64,000 nucleotides of DNA from CALBPI01 sp039033995 (GTDB lineage Bacteria; Pseudomonadota; Gammaproteobacteria; Steroidobacterales; Woeseiaceae): NCBI GenBank assembly GCA_039033995.1, contig JBCCBP010000008.1, positions 38,238 to 102,237 of the forward strand, read 5' to 3'. Shown piece by piece: positions 44,739-53,575 of this stretch. Position 1 is the first letter of the stretch. Every line of letters begins with the position of its first letter. The translations under genes were made by a program, and so were the position numbers. The notes below the pieces were generated by a model. The model did not search any database, had not been told where the DNA came from, and saw nothing but the letters and a program-made list of their open reading frames with translations.

Positions 44739-44957
44739 CCAGGATTCGTGTTGCGTGTGGTTGCCGACGCAGCGTGATTGTCCTATTGTTACATCATTGT
44801 GGCCAGCAGCCTGAAATGCCATGCGATGGTCAGCAATATATAGCTCGATTTGATGACGATCGGCGACAATGGCTGCAATATAATAACTTTTAGAATGGGC
44901 AGCTCGGATTAACAGGTCCTTGGCGTGGTGCTGAGCGACGACGGGGCGGGGATACCG
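44739..44957. promoter_or_regulatory. Intergenic region upstream of the GntR regulator
   Basis: This 219-base gap contains AATATAATAACTTTTAGAAT at about 44876-44895, an AT-rich stretch that only partly resembles the shared operator (roughly half the positions). It may be the regulator's own promoter or a weak autoregulatory site. Nothing else stands out. Confidence 0.3.
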
Positions 44958-45713
44958 ATGAACGACATTCTGGAAATTTTAGGGCAGCGATCGATCGACG
45001 CATCATCGCCAACCCCGCTCTATTTTCAGGTCTACAACATCCTGCATGACTCGATCGCCGATGGCCGCCTGCCGAACGGCACAAAGATCCCGTCGGAGAA
45101 AGAGCTTGCGGCTACGTTCGAGGTGTCTCGCATCACCGCGCGTCGCGCGCTGGATGAGCTTGCGCTGAAGAAAATGGTGGTGCGCCACCGTGGCAAAGGC
45201 ACGTTTGTTGAGCATCGGTACCAGCCGGAGACCATTCACGCTCCACTCGATGACTTGATGCACAGTCTGGGCAACATGGGTCGCGACACGACGGTGACGG
45301 TGCTCGATCTCTCGTTTGCTGTGCCAGAACGTCCTGTCAGAGAACTGTTTGCGACAGACGAAAAACAGGCGATTTGTTATGCGCGCCGTGTCCGCAGCAA
45401 AGAGGGTGTGCCGTTCGGTCACTACGAAACCTGGTCGCTGGGGTTCGATAAGACGCTGACCAAGAAACGCATGGAAACGCATGCCCGACTCGAACTCTTC
45501 AAGATGTACGATATCGAAATCAATCGCGTCGAACAGAGCCTGAGTGCCGTCGCGGCGCCACCGGAAGTCGCCGACGCGTTAAATGTGCGCACCGGCAAGC
45601 CGCTACTGAAATTGCACCGATTGTCATACGACAGTAGCGAGCAATTGGTAGACCGGCTGGTGGCGCTGTATAACTCGGATCTGTTCCGTTACCACATGGA
45701 AACGGTCCTGTAG
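44958..45713 (+). CDS. GntR-family regulator, HutC subfamily
   Basis: A 251-residue regulator. The ATG at 44958 follows a GGGGCGGGGA stretch; an upstream ATG at 44925 would add eleven residues. The winged helix spans about 15-85 with TPLYFQVYNILHDSIADGRLPNG and TFEVSRITARRALDELALKKMVVRHRGKGTFV. The UTRA ligand domain (about 105-245) is typical of HutC/FarR proteins, which are released from DNA by a pathway acid or sugar phosphate. It is the nearest regulator to the four shared operators downstream and the best candidate to bind them. Confidence 0.9.
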   Translation: MNDILEILGQRSIDASSPTPLYFQVYNILHDSIADGRLPNGTKIPSEKELAATFEVSRITARRALDELALKKMVVRHRGKGTFVEHRYQPETIHAPLDDLMHSLGNMGRDTTVTVLDLSFAVPERPVRELFATDEKQAICYARRVRSKEGVPFGHYETWSLGFDKTLTKKRMETHARLELFKMYDIEINRVEQSLSAVAAPPEVADALNVRTGKPLLKLHRLSYDSSEQLVDRLVALYNSDLFRYHMETVL

Positions 45714-45963
45714 CGTTCAGCGTGTTGGTTTATCCCGGTTAGACGAGACCTAAATCACTGAAATTTGAGCGCTATTAGGCAAAGATCGTTGTCGTGTACG
45801 AGTTCAACAGACTGACCATCGCACTCTCAGCATGGCTTTCGGTGCTTGTCGCATTAGCGAATTCCGCGGATATAGCTGTTTTTCCGCACATTTTGCGGCA
45901 TGCTTGTACTGATAACGATTCCAACAAACACAACAACTCCCCCAACCCTTTAGAGGACAAACT

Positions 45964-47703
45964 GTGAAAAAGCTAGTTTCGATCTGCGTGGTCGTGATCG
46001 CATCTATTGCGATTGTTGCCTGTGGCAAAAAGGATAAGCCGGTCGCGATGGCCGATGCGTCGGGTGCTGCGCTGCTTACCTATGTACCGGCCGACACACC
46101 TTATGTATTCGCCGCTCTTGAGCCAATGTCGCAAGGCTTCGTCGACAAGATGGCACCGATTAACAACCAGCTCGGCGAAATCATGTCGGGCGTCATGGCC
46201 AGCGCCGAGGCCGGTGCTGAAGGCGACGAGGACGGCGCGGCGGTACTGAACTTCATGAGTGCCATGTTCGAGCTGATCAAGCCGGAAACCATGGCGGAGT
46301 TCGGCTTCAGTCAACGTACGACATCCGCGATCTATGGCAACGGTTTGTTGCCGGTCATCCGCATTACGCTCGATGAAACCGGCAAGTTCAACGCACGCTT
46401 CAAGCAGCTTGCCGAAGAGCAGGGCTGGACGGTGAGCGAGGCTGCGGCCGGCGGCATCGACTATCAGCGTGTCACATTCGACGCGCCGGTCGGCATCATT
46501 GCCGCTGAAGCTGACGGCATGGCGGTCGTCACGGTGGCTCCGGCCGAGTTTGGCGAAACCGAAATCGCGACCTTGCTGGGTGCTGAAAAGCCGGCCAACT
46601 CGCTCGAAGCGGCTGGTGGTATGAAAGCGCTTGCTGCGAAGTACGGCATGATCCCTCAGGGGCTCGGCTACTTCGATATGCAACGGATCGCTGGTGTCAT
46701 GATTGATGGCCCCAGCAACAGTCTCGACAGCAAGCTGTTTGAGATGGCCGGTCAAACACCGGGTGATATGTTGACCGACGTCTGCAAGGCTGAGATCAAA
46801 GGCCTGGTCGCGGGTGCGATGTCACGTATCGCGTTTGGTTACCAGGCGGCTTCCGAGGATTCGATGGATCTGCTCGCCGTTGTCGAGATGCGCGAAGATC
46901 TCGCGACGAGCCTCGTACCGATCGCTTCTGCAGTGCCTGGATTGACGGCGGACAGCAGCGCATTGATGAAATTCGGCATCGGTTTGAACTTGCAGGGTTT
47001 ACGCGATTTCGTCTCGAACAAAATGGGCGAGATGGTTGAGAACCCCTACGAGTGTGCGGAGTTGTCCGGCCTGAACGATATGGCGATTCAGCTGACCGGC
47101 GCGATGCAGCAGCCAGTGCCGCCGATCGTCTACAACTTCAAAGGCGCGTTCTTCGAACTCGATAATCTTGACGGCATCGATCTCGGTAGTCCTTCGGTTC
47201 CTGAGTCGCTCGACGCTAACGTCGTGCTGGCTTTCGACAACGTTGAAGGTTTGATCGCAATGGGTCAGATGATGTTGCCGCCGCTTGGCATGATGGAACT
47301 TGCCGCCGACGGCGAGCCGGTACAGATTCCGCAGGAGATGCTGACGGGCTACAGCGGCGCGACGTTTGCCGCGATGACCGAAAATCTGCTGGCGATTTCG
47401 ACCGGTAACGGCGCGGAGTCGAATGCCAAGTCTCTGGCCGGCGTTAGCGATGCGGGCGAGCCCGTTCTGATGGCGACGTCAGTCGATCTCGCTGGCTACA
47501 TGCAGCTGATTGGTGACATCCAGAAAGGCGCGATGGCAGGTATCGAAGATATCGACAGCGAAGGCGCTGACGCGATCAAAGCCATGAATGATGCGCAGCA
47601 AAAAATGACCGAGGCGTATGCCGAAATTTTTGATCGTGAAACGGTGCTGATCAAGCCGACCAGTAACGGCATTGAGATCCCGATGAATATCACCTTCAAA
47701 TGA
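45964..47703 (+). CDS. Large uncharacterised lipoprotein
   Basis: A 579-residue lipoprotein. The GTG start at 45964 has AGAGGA six bases upstream. The signal ends in the lipobox IVAC, giving Cys20. The rest is rich in Ala, Met and Gly, with TYVPADTPYVFAALEPM near the N-terminus. It loosely resembles the DUF3352 family of exported proteins of unknown function in that opening motif, which I hold tentatively. It is monocistronic between a 250-base leader and a strong terminator. Confidence 0.8.
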   Translation: MKKLVSICVVVIASIAIVACGKKDKPVAMADASGAALLTYVPADTPYVFAALEPMSQGFVDKMAPINNQLGEIMSGVMASAEAGAEGDEDGAAVLNFMSAMFELIKPETMAEFGFSQRTTSAIYGNGLLPVIRITLDETGKFNARFKQLAEEQGWTVSEAAAGGIDYQRVTFDAPVGIIAAEADGMAVVTVAPAEFGETEIATLLGAEKPANSLEAAGGMKALAAKYGMIPQGLGYFDMQRIAGVMIDGPSNSLDSKLFEMAGQTPGDMLTDVCKAEIKGLVAGAMSRIAFGYQAASEDSMDLLAVVEMREDLATSLVPIASAVPGLTADSSALMKFGIGLNLQGLRDFVSNKMGEMVENPYECAELSGLNDMAIQLTGAMQQPVPPIVYNFKGAFFELDNLDGIDLGSPSVPESLDANVVLAFDNVEGLIAMGQMMLPPLGMMELAADGEPVQIPQEMLTGYSGATFAAMTENLLAISTGNGAESNAKSLAGVSDAGEPVLMATSVDLAGYMQLIGDIQKGAMAGIEDIDSEGADAIKAMNDAQQKMTEAYAEIFDRETVLIKPTSNGIEIPMNITFK

Positions 47704-47755
47704 GTGCTCTACGCTGATCGATTCGGTTCACCGAACAGTCAGCGCGCAACACTTC

Positions 47756-47789
47756 AAGGCCGCTTGTCTGACGACAAGCGGCCTTTTTT
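47756..47789. terminator. Rho-independent terminator, probably bidirectional
   Basis: AAGGCCGCTTGTC pairs with GACAAGCGGCCTT across a TGAC loop, followed by a run of T on the plus strand and preceded by AA on the other side. It lies between the convergent lipoprotein and DUF3598-like genes. Confidence 0.93.
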
Positions 47790-47797
47790 ATGTCGGG

Positions 47798-48310
47798 TTA
47801 CTGGCCGACGGCGATGTCGTCGTAGCTGAAGGTCTTGCCGTCGAAAGCCGCCCAGTCTTCACTCACGCGTTGCTCGTCGATCAGTGTGCGCTGAAAGAGT
47901 CGGTTGTCGCGGAACCAATGCCAGGTTCGTGATCGATACTGCCCACAATCACTGATCTGAATCATTTCGTACAAATAGAGACTGGGGTCGTCCTTGCGAG
48001 TCCAGTTAAGCAGCGTCGTGCGTTTGTGGGTATCGAGCGGCTCATCCGCCGCCCAGCCATCGATCTCGGTATAAAACACCAGCCGACCATCGGCCACTTT
48101 GGTTGGGAAGTCGCGGTTTTCAGTCTTACCGTCCAGCCAGAAATACAGATTGGTCTGGTGGTAGGTATTGGCATCCGGAAACCGGCACAGCAAGCGCGAA
48201 CGATGCTCGTCAGTCTTATCGCCGGCAGCGTTGTAGTAGCGGTAGTAGCCATCCCAAACGCCCTCATGACGGGCCAGGATAGGCAGCTGCGCTTTCAGTG
48301 ATTCTGACAT
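47798..48310 (-). CDS. Small beta-rich protein, DUF3598/lipocalin-like
   Basis: A 170-residue cytoplasmic protein with many aromatic residues in alternating strands: HEGVWDGYYRYY, TYHQTNLYFWLDG, LYLYEMIQISD and YRSRTWHWFRDNRL. The opening resembles DUF3598-type lipocalin-like barrels that bind small hydrophobic ligands; this is a tentative family call. GAGG lies six bases before the ATG. It is the leftward gene of operator site A and therefore a member of the proposed regulon. Confidence 0.7.
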   Translation of the reverse strand: MSESLKAQLPILARHEGVWDGYYRYYNAAGDKTDEHRSRLLCRFPDANTYHQTNLYFWLDGKTENRDFPTKVADGRLVFYTEIDGWAADEPLDTHKRTTLLNWTRKDDPSLYLYEMIQISDCGQYRSRTWHWFRDNRLFQRTLIDEQRVSEDWAAFDGKTFSYDDIAVGQ

Positions 48311-48336
48311 GTGATGCCTCTCGATCTGCTGCTATA

Positions 48337-48356
48337 ATGTTATAGTCTTATAACAT
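48337..48356. promoter_or_regulatory. Shared operator, site A
   Basis: ATGTTATAG-TC-TTATAACAT: two nine-base arms around a two-base spacer, with one mismatch between arms. It lies 27 bases before the leftward gene (48310) and 30 before the rightward LeuC-like gene (48386). TATAAT at 48333-48338 overlaps it and may be a -10 box, so binding would block transcription. Confidence 0.8.
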
Positions 48357-48385
48357 ATTCGAAACCGACCGCAAAACGCTCTCGA

Positions 48386-49786
48386 ATGCCTAGAACACTG
48401 TTTGAAAAATTGCTAGACGCCCACCTCGTGCGTCGCTTTGACGATGGCTCGGCACTATTGCTGATCGATCGGATCATGATGCACGAGCGCACCGGTAGCC
48501 TGGCGCTGCAAGCGTTGCAAGCGGCGGGTCGAGCTGTCGCTAATCCAGCGCATGCATTTGCGGTGATGGACCACATCGTATCGACACAGCCTGGCCGCGG
48601 CGACGACACCAGCGTTCCGAACGGCGCAGCGTTCGTCGCTGCGATGCGCGAGGCGGCGACTAATGCCGGAATACAGTTGTTCGATGTGACCGATGCGACT
48701 CAGGGCATTAGCCATCTGGTCGCTGTGGAGCAAGGCATTGCATTGCCCGGTTTGACGCTCGTCTGTCCTGACTCGCACACCTGCACGTTAGGCGCGCTAG
48801 GCATGTTGGCCTTCGGTATCGGCACCACTGATTGCGAGCACGCGCTGGCCACTGAAGCTCTGCGGATCAACGTTCCTCGGACACTGCGTGTCGTATTTGA
48901 CGGCGCGCTGCGTCCCGGCGTGACCGCAAAAGACATGATTCTGGCACTGATCGCGCGCTATGGTACCAAAGGTGGCAGTGGTTTCCATGTCGAGTTTGCC
49001 GGTCCGGCGGTGACAGCATTGGACATGGCTGGACGTTTCACGCTGTGCAACATGGCTGTCGAGTTTTCGGCTTTCGCCGGCGCCGTATCACCGGATCGTG
49101 TGACGCTCGACTACCTGCGCCACAAACCGGAAATAGCGCACTGGATCGACAACGACGAAGTGGTGTCGGCATGGCTGAATCTCGCGACGGACGCAGGCGC
49201 GCAGTTTGATCATGAGCTGCGCCTGGATGCGTCACGTATTCGACCGCAGGTGACTTACGGCACCAGCCCGCAGCATAGCCTCGCGCTCGGTGAGCGTGTG
49301 CCGCAACCGAATGATGACGCTGATCTGCGGCGCGCACTCCGCTACATGGACATCAGGGCAGGACAAACATTGGATGGCCTCCCGATCGACGCCGCCTACA
49401 TCGGTTCCTGCACCAATGCGCGTATCGAAGATCTACGTAAAGTTGCGACTTTGCTCAAAGGCCGTCAGGTGAGCCCGCACGTCAGAGCGATTTGTGTGCC
49501 GGGTTCCACGCAGACACGCCTGCAGGCCGAACGGGAAGGACTGGACAGGATTTTTCTGGCATCCGGATTTGAATGGCACGAAGCTGGCTGTGGTTTGTGT
49601 TTCTATGCGGGTGGTGACGGGTTCGCGCCCGGTGCGCGCGTGATCTCCACGACCAATCGAAATTTTGAAGGTCGACAAGGCCCGGGTGTGCGCACGCACC
49701 TCGCCAGCCCCGAGACGGTTGCTGAGAGTGCGGTCGCAGGTTGCATTGCCGGTCCTGACAGGACGCAGCTGGACGAAGTGAGTTGA
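48386..49786 (+). CDS. Aconitase-family hydro-lyase large subunit (LeuC-like)
   Basis: A 466-residue [4Fe-4S] hydro-lyase large subunit. The cluster ligands are Cys342 (GSCTN), Cys402 and Cys405 (GCGLC). DSHTCTLGALGMLAFGIGTTDCEHALAT and STTNRNFEGRQGPG are conserved. True LeuC usually has ACSMCLAMN at the second cluster site; here it reads GCGLCFYAGGD, a divergent version. With leuA and leuB absent and catabolic neighbours present, I infer a dehydratase or isomerase for a branched or hydroxylated dicarboxylic acid, not leucine synthesis. It is the first gene after operator site A. Confidence 0.85.
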   Translation: MPRTLFEKLLDAHLVRRFDDGSALLLIDRIMMHERTGSLALQALQAAGRAVANPAHAFAVMDHIVSTQPGRGDDTSVPNGAAFVAAMREAATNAGIQLFDVTDATQGISHLVAVEQGIALPGLTLVCPDSHTCTLGALGMLAFGIGTTDCEHALATEALRINVPRTLRVVFDGALRPGVTAKDMILALIARYGTKGGSGFHVEFAGPAVTALDMAGRFTLCNMAVEFSAFAGAVSPDRVTLDYLRHKPEIAHWIDNDEVVSAWLNLATDAGAQFDHELRLDASRIRPQVTYGTSPQHSLALGERVPQPNDDADLRRALRYMDIRAGQTLDGLPIDAAYIGSCTNARIEDLRKVATLLKGRQVSPHVRAICVPGSTQTRLQAEREGLDRIFLASGFEWHEAGCGLCFYAGGDGFAPGARVISTTNRNFEGRQGPGVRTHLASPETVAESAVAGCIAGPDRTQLDEVS

Positions 49787-49787
49787 T

Positions 49788-50393
49788 ATGCAGCCGTTTA
49801 CGACACACACCGGGATAGCGGCACCACTGCTGCGGGACAACGTCGACACCGACGCCATTATTCCATCCCGGTATATGCGTCAGGTCTCTCGAGAGGGGTT
49901 GGGGCGCGCTTTGTTCGCCGGCTGGCGCTACACAGACGATTCGCTAGAGACCGCCAATCCGTCTTTCGTTTTGAATGAGCCTCGCTATCGTGAGGCGACG
50001 ATATTGCTGGGTGGCGAAAACTTTGGCTGCGGCAGTTCGCGTGAGCACGCCGTTTGGGCCCTAACCGATTTCGGTATTCGGGCCATTGTGGCGAGTTCAT
50101 TTGGTGCGATTTTTGAGGCAAATTGCTACCGCAATGGCGTGTTGCCTGTCACATTGGCGCGTAGCGAGATCGAGTCCCTCATCGCACTCGCTGCACAACA
50201 CACGGTATCCATCGATCTCGAGTCGATGCAGATCCGAAGTAATCGGTGGAAGGCCGATTTCGATACCCCGGAGCGTCAGCGGCAGAATTTGCTGGCTGGC
50301 GCCGACCCGATTGCCGAGACGCTGCAGCATCAGTCACTGATCGACGCCGCACGTCAGCGAAGAGACGACCTGCTGCCCTGGGCGGCACGATAA
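49788..50393 (+). CDS. Aconitase-family hydro-lyase small subunit (LeuD-like)
   Basis: A 201-residue swivel-domain subunit that completes the active site of the LeuC-like protein. Motifs are DNVDTDAIIPSRYM near the N-terminus, NFGCGSSREHAVWAL at about 78-92 with substrate-contacting Ser and Arg, and ANCYRNGVLPV. Length is typical for LeuD (about 200). It starts one base after the large subunit stop and lies 14 bases before the DUF1838 gene, forming a three-gene operon. Confidence 0.88.
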   Translation: MQPFTTHTGIAAPLLRDNVDTDAIIPSRYMRQVSREGLGRALFAGWRYTDDSLETANPSFVLNEPRYREATILLGGENFGCGSSREHAVWALTDFGIRAIVASSFGAIFEANCYRNGVLPVTLARSEIESLIALAAQHTVSIDLESMQIRSNRWKADFDTPERQRQNLLAGADPIAETLQHQSLIDAARQRRDDLLPWAAR

Positions 50394-50407
50394 CAAGGAG
50401 AATGATA

Positions 50408-51283
50408 ATGCGTCGAACGATGTTGTTGTTTGCACTGCTGCTCGCAGCCCCGGTGTCGGCAGACCTCGATCCCAACCAGCCAGCGGATGCGATGACGATT
50501 GCCCGCAAGATCCAGTGCTCCACCGTCGATGCCGAGCCAGTCACTTACAGTTGGTTCGGGCATTTGTACGTGCGCAAGCAAGGTGAGCGCGATAAGAAAC
50601 TGTTCGCGATCGAAGGCATGAACGTGCGCCAGTGCACGGCGGCCAGTGATGAGAAACGCGGCGATGGCTACAAACTCGTCTCGCGAGAAATCATGCTCTA
50701 CAAAGATCCAGAAACCGGCGAGGTGTTAAGCACCTGGGATAATCCGTGGACGGGCGAGACGGTCGATGTATTGCACGTTGCGAATGATCCGGTGAACTTC
50801 GCTCAGTACGAGATTGGCCGCGACGGTCGACCGTCGACTTTCGCGGGTGAGATCGAGGGCAGCACCTGGCGGCAGACCAATACCGTGCCGCTGTTTTATC
50901 CCAATCCGCTTGCCAGTAAGTACCAGAAGCAAATTGGCGGCTCGTACCACGCCACCGAAATGTTTAACTTCTTCGGCAACACCGCAGATCTACTCGATGC
51001 GGAAGGCAATACGGCCGAAGTGCACGTTGGCTGGGTACGGATGTCGACGTGGCTGCCTTGGATGAATATGCAAGGTCGTGAAGGTCTGCTGTATGTTCAT
51101 GCATCCGGCAAGAAGCTCGAGAGTTGGGAGGACCTTTCCGAAACCATGAAAGCTGAGATTTATCGGCACTATCCCGACTACGTTGCGCCGCCGCCGGTCG
51201 ATGACGATCGCCGCAACGAAACGAGCTGGATTTACTACCAGCGCGTGCAGGATGGTGAGCGCGAGGCTCCGCAACGCGATTGA
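50408..51283 (+). CDS. Exported DUF1838 family protein
   Basis: A 291-residue protein. AAGGAG at 50395-50400 is seven bases before the ATG at 50408, so this start is preferred over the ATG at 50402; longer upstream starts overlap leuD. The signal peptide ends near PVSAD. The body matches my memory of DUF1838 (exported proteins seen next to aromatic or terpenoid degradation genes), with YSWFGHLYVRK, TLDNPWTGE-like wording (TWDNPWTGET) and TEMFNFFG. Function is not known. It is the last gene of the operon from operator site A. Confidence 0.75.
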   Translation: MRRTMLLFALLLAAPVSADLDPNQPADAMTIARKIQCSTVDAEPVTYSWFGHLYVRKQGERDKKLFAIEGMNVRQCTAASDEKRGDGYKLVSREIMLYKDPETGEVLSTWDNPWTGETVDVLHVANDPVNFAQYEIGRDGRPSTFAGEIEGSTWRQTNTVPLFYPNPLASKYQKQIGGSYHATEMFNFFGNTADLLDAEGNTAEVHVGWVRMSTWLPWMNMQGREGLLYVHASGKKLESWEDLSETMKAEIYRHYPDYVAPPPVDDDRRNETSWIYYQRVQDGEREAPQRD

Positions 51284-51296
51284 TCCACTACGTGGT

Positions 51297-51315
51297 CCGG
51301 GGCTGAAGGCCCCGG
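51297..51315. terminator. Bidirectional terminator hairpin
   Basis: CCGGGGC (51297-51303) pairs with GCCCCGG (51309-51315) around TGAAG. It lies between the convergent DUF1838 and FAD-oxidase genes. There is no strong T-tract. Confidence 0.65.
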
Positions 51316-51319
51316 GCGA

Positions 51320-52903
51320 CTATGACAGCTTCAGCGCGCCCGGATTCAACAACCCGTTGCCATCGACGGCGGCTTTGATATCGCGTAGCAACTGATCAGC
51401 GCCGGGCTGCATATCGGCACGGTAGGGGTAGTGTTTGCCGATCTGGAAATGCGTTGCACCGAGTGTATGCATCATGTCTGTCAGTTCATGACGCAGTTCA
51501 TCGACGAATTGTCTGGCCTTCTCGTCACGCGGGAAGTTAGTCAGTTTCGCCAGATAATCATCGTCCAGAAAACGCTGATGAATTGGCATCTGTTCGTCTT
51601 CCCAGTACATGCAGGGCTCGACAAGGAACGCCGAGGTCGCGATCGTACACATCAGCACGCCGTGCTCAATATGCATGTCTGCCATCGTGTCTTTGTGTTT
51701 TTCGAAGATGGCACATACAGACTCATACGCTTGCTGCGCGCCACTCAGTGAGAAAATACCGTGTACCGGTGCCCAGCGCTCACCGCCTGGCCCGAGCAGC
51801 GAGTTCACGTTCGCGAATGGATCTGCGCGCATCACCTTGGGCATGGTCGCTTCCACTTCTTTGCCCCCGTCGCCAATGATCGCACGCACGGCATCGAGTG
51901 CATCATCGGCCGCACTGGCTGTGCGTGCATCCAATGTGACATGCATCGAGTACGGCAGGTCTTTCAGGAAGTCACGACCGGCCGCGACGACTTTCGCACC
52001 TGCTTTCAAGCCCTCCAGTAACGAGCCTGATGCTTTGACGACACGACCGAGTGATTTTACATCTTCGGTCATGCTCGAGCGCTTCAAGCGGATCTTCTGT
52101 AGTCCGGGATCGAATGCAAAGCACTCGCTAACCAGGTCATCGCGTGCAATCTCAGCCATTGCCTGCATCATCGCGTCGTGCGCCTTGAAACCGAAGGAGG
52201 CATGGCGTGTGTGTGGCAGGATGCGCTTGAGCGGCAAAGTCGCACGCACCTTAATGCCGAGCGCGCCGCAGTCGCCGGTAAACAGCCCGGTCAGGTCCGG
52301 ACCGTAGTTTCTGTAGAACGGCGCGGCATGGGTATTCGTCGCAGAGCCGGTTCTGACGAGGGAGCCGTCCGCGAGCAACACATCGAGCGACTGCACGTTG
52401 TCGGCAGCAGAACCATGTTTGCCCGAGCCAAGGAACACACTGCCTTGAGATAATGCACCACCCACCGTCGCACGCATGCCACTCAGCGGGCCCCAATATG
52501 GCGTGCGGACACCGTGCGGCTTCAATGCTTCCGACAGTTCGCGCCAAGTGATGCCCGCCTCTACGGTCACGTACATATCGTCGGTGTTGATCTCGATGAC
52601 GCGATTCAATGCCAGACTGTCGATCAGTAGCACGTTATCGATCTGAGCCAGATAGGCGTCGGTATATGACATGCCGCCACCGCGCGTGATGACGGGCACG
52701 TCGTTCGCCGCCGCGAGTTTGAGCGCTTGTTGCAGCATATCGATACTGTTCGGCTTCAATACGGCTGCCACCAGTGCACCACTGCGATAGATGTCCTGCG
52801 AATAAAACTGCCGTTCGTGATCGTCGGTGATAACAGCGTCAGTGCCTGCGAGTTCGATTAACGCCTGCAGGAAATCGGGTTGAGGAGACAGTTCTGCTTG
52901 CAT
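51320..52903 (-). CDS. FAD-linked oxidase (VAO/PCMH or GlcD type)
   Basis: A 527-residue flavoprotein with a PCMH-type FAD-binding domain in the N-terminal half: VITRGGGMSYTDAYL, VTVEAGITWREL, GALSQGSVFLGSGKHGSAADN and NYGPDLTGLFTGDCGALG. The C-terminal cap has PVHGIFSL and ALGATHFQIGKHYPY. Such enzymes oxidise hydroxy acids or phenolic side chains; the substrate is unknown. AGGAA precedes the ATG. It is the third gene of the operon that begins with the MDR reductase, 12 bases after the membrane protein. Confidence 0.85.
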   Translation of the reverse strand: MQAELSPQPDFLQALIELAGTDAVITDDHERQFYSQDIYRSGALVAAVLKPNSIDMLQQALKLAAANDVPVITRGGGMSYTDAYLAQIDNVLLIDSLALNRVIEINTDDMYVTVEAGITWRELSEALKPHGVRTPYWGPLSGMRATVGGALSQGSVFLGSGKHGSAADNVQSLDVLLADGSLVRTGSATNTHAAPFYRNYGPDLTGLFTGDCGALGIKVRATLPLKRILPHTRHASFGFKAHDAMMQAMAEIARDDLVSECFAFDPGLQKIRLKRSSMTEDVKSLGRVVKASGSLLEGLKAGAKVVAAGRDFLKDLPYSMHVTLDARTASAADDALDAVRAIIGDGGKEVEATMPKVMRADPFANVNSLLGPGGERWAPVHGIFSLSGAQQAYESVCAIFEKHKDTMADMHIEHGVLMCTIATSAFLVEPCMYWEDEQMPIHQRFLDDDYLAKLTNFPRDEKARQFVDELRHELTDMMHTLGATHFQIGKHYPYRADMQPGADQLLRDIKAAVDGNGLLNPGALKLS

Positions 52904-52915
52904 GGCAATTCCTAC

Positions 52916-53575
52916 CTAAATAGCGGGTTTGATAGCAGCGACCGCGGCTGCGGCGATCAGGCAAAGCCAGATCACAATGACAAACGGCCTCGATTTTTTC
53001 AAACTCTCGTCGATGGTCTGTTCAACCGCCGGACTCGAACCCTGTGTGACGAGTTGCCCGAAGGCGGCGCCAAACGGAGCGAACACTTTGCGGATCATCA
53101 GCCCACAGGTGATCGCCGTTGCGAACAACAACATCTTGATAGCGACCCAGTCGCTCTTCACCGGGCCGGAGTCGGTCAGGCCAGCCACGGCAAAGCCGGC
53201 CAACGCGAGAATGACAACGATGCGAACAAAGGCATCGACTTTGGTCGTCGTCGCGTGATGCGTTTTTTCAATGTGCCACAGCATGCCTAGCCAGATGCCG
53301 GCGAGCAGCCAGATACCGAGAAGCGCACCGGCTGGCAGAGCCAGTTGCCCGATGCTCGCTGCCAGCGACACACCGACGGGCAGCATCAGGATCAGGCAGA
53401 TGCGCGGTACGCGATCGAGGCCAATCAGGATGCCAGCTGCGGTCTTGCGATCATCGACAGAGCGCTCAGCGTCGGCGACGACAAAGCTTGAGTAAAACAC
53501 ACCGAGGTCGCCGCCCAGCCAGTAGGCGAACAGCAGCAAATGTATGATCAGCCAGAATGCGTAGGCGGAGATCAT
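52916..53575 (-). CDS. Integral membrane protein, possibly cytochrome-b-like
   Basis: A 219-residue protein with about five or six helices. His residues lie in helical positions (WLIIHLLLFAYWLGGDLG; WHIEKTHHATTT), which recalls CopD/DUF2269-type membrane proteins that may bind haem. Between a reductase and an FAD oxidase gene, a role as a membrane electron acceptor is attractive but is inference. The ATG overlaps the MDR stop (ATGA). Confidence 0.72.
   Translation of the reverse strand: MISAYAFWLIIHLLLFAYWLGGDLGVFYSSFVVADAERSVDDRKTAAGILIGLDRVPRICLILMLPVGVSLAASIGQLALPAGALLGIWLLAGIWLGMLWHIEKTHHATTTKVDAFVRIVVILALAGFAVAGLTDSGPVKSDWVAIKMLLFATAITCGLMIRKVFAPFGAAFGQLVTQGSSPAVEQTIDESLKKSRPFVIVIWLCLIAAAAVAAIKPAI

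Noticed and set aside
44876..44895. A fifth copy of the shared operator before the GntR gene
   Set aside because: Only about half the positions match the consensus, so I list it as a weak candidate within the intergenic entry rather than as a site.
45885..45899. CCGCA/TGCGG hairpin in the leader of the lipoprotein gene
   Set aside because: The stem is only 5 bp with no T-tract and no riboswitch-like conserved sequence that I recognise.
48386..50393. Annotation as leucine biosynthesis leuCD
   Set aside because: No leuA or leuB is nearby, the cluster motif is divergent and the genes share an operator with catabolic genes; I kept LeuC/LeuD-like without a symbol.
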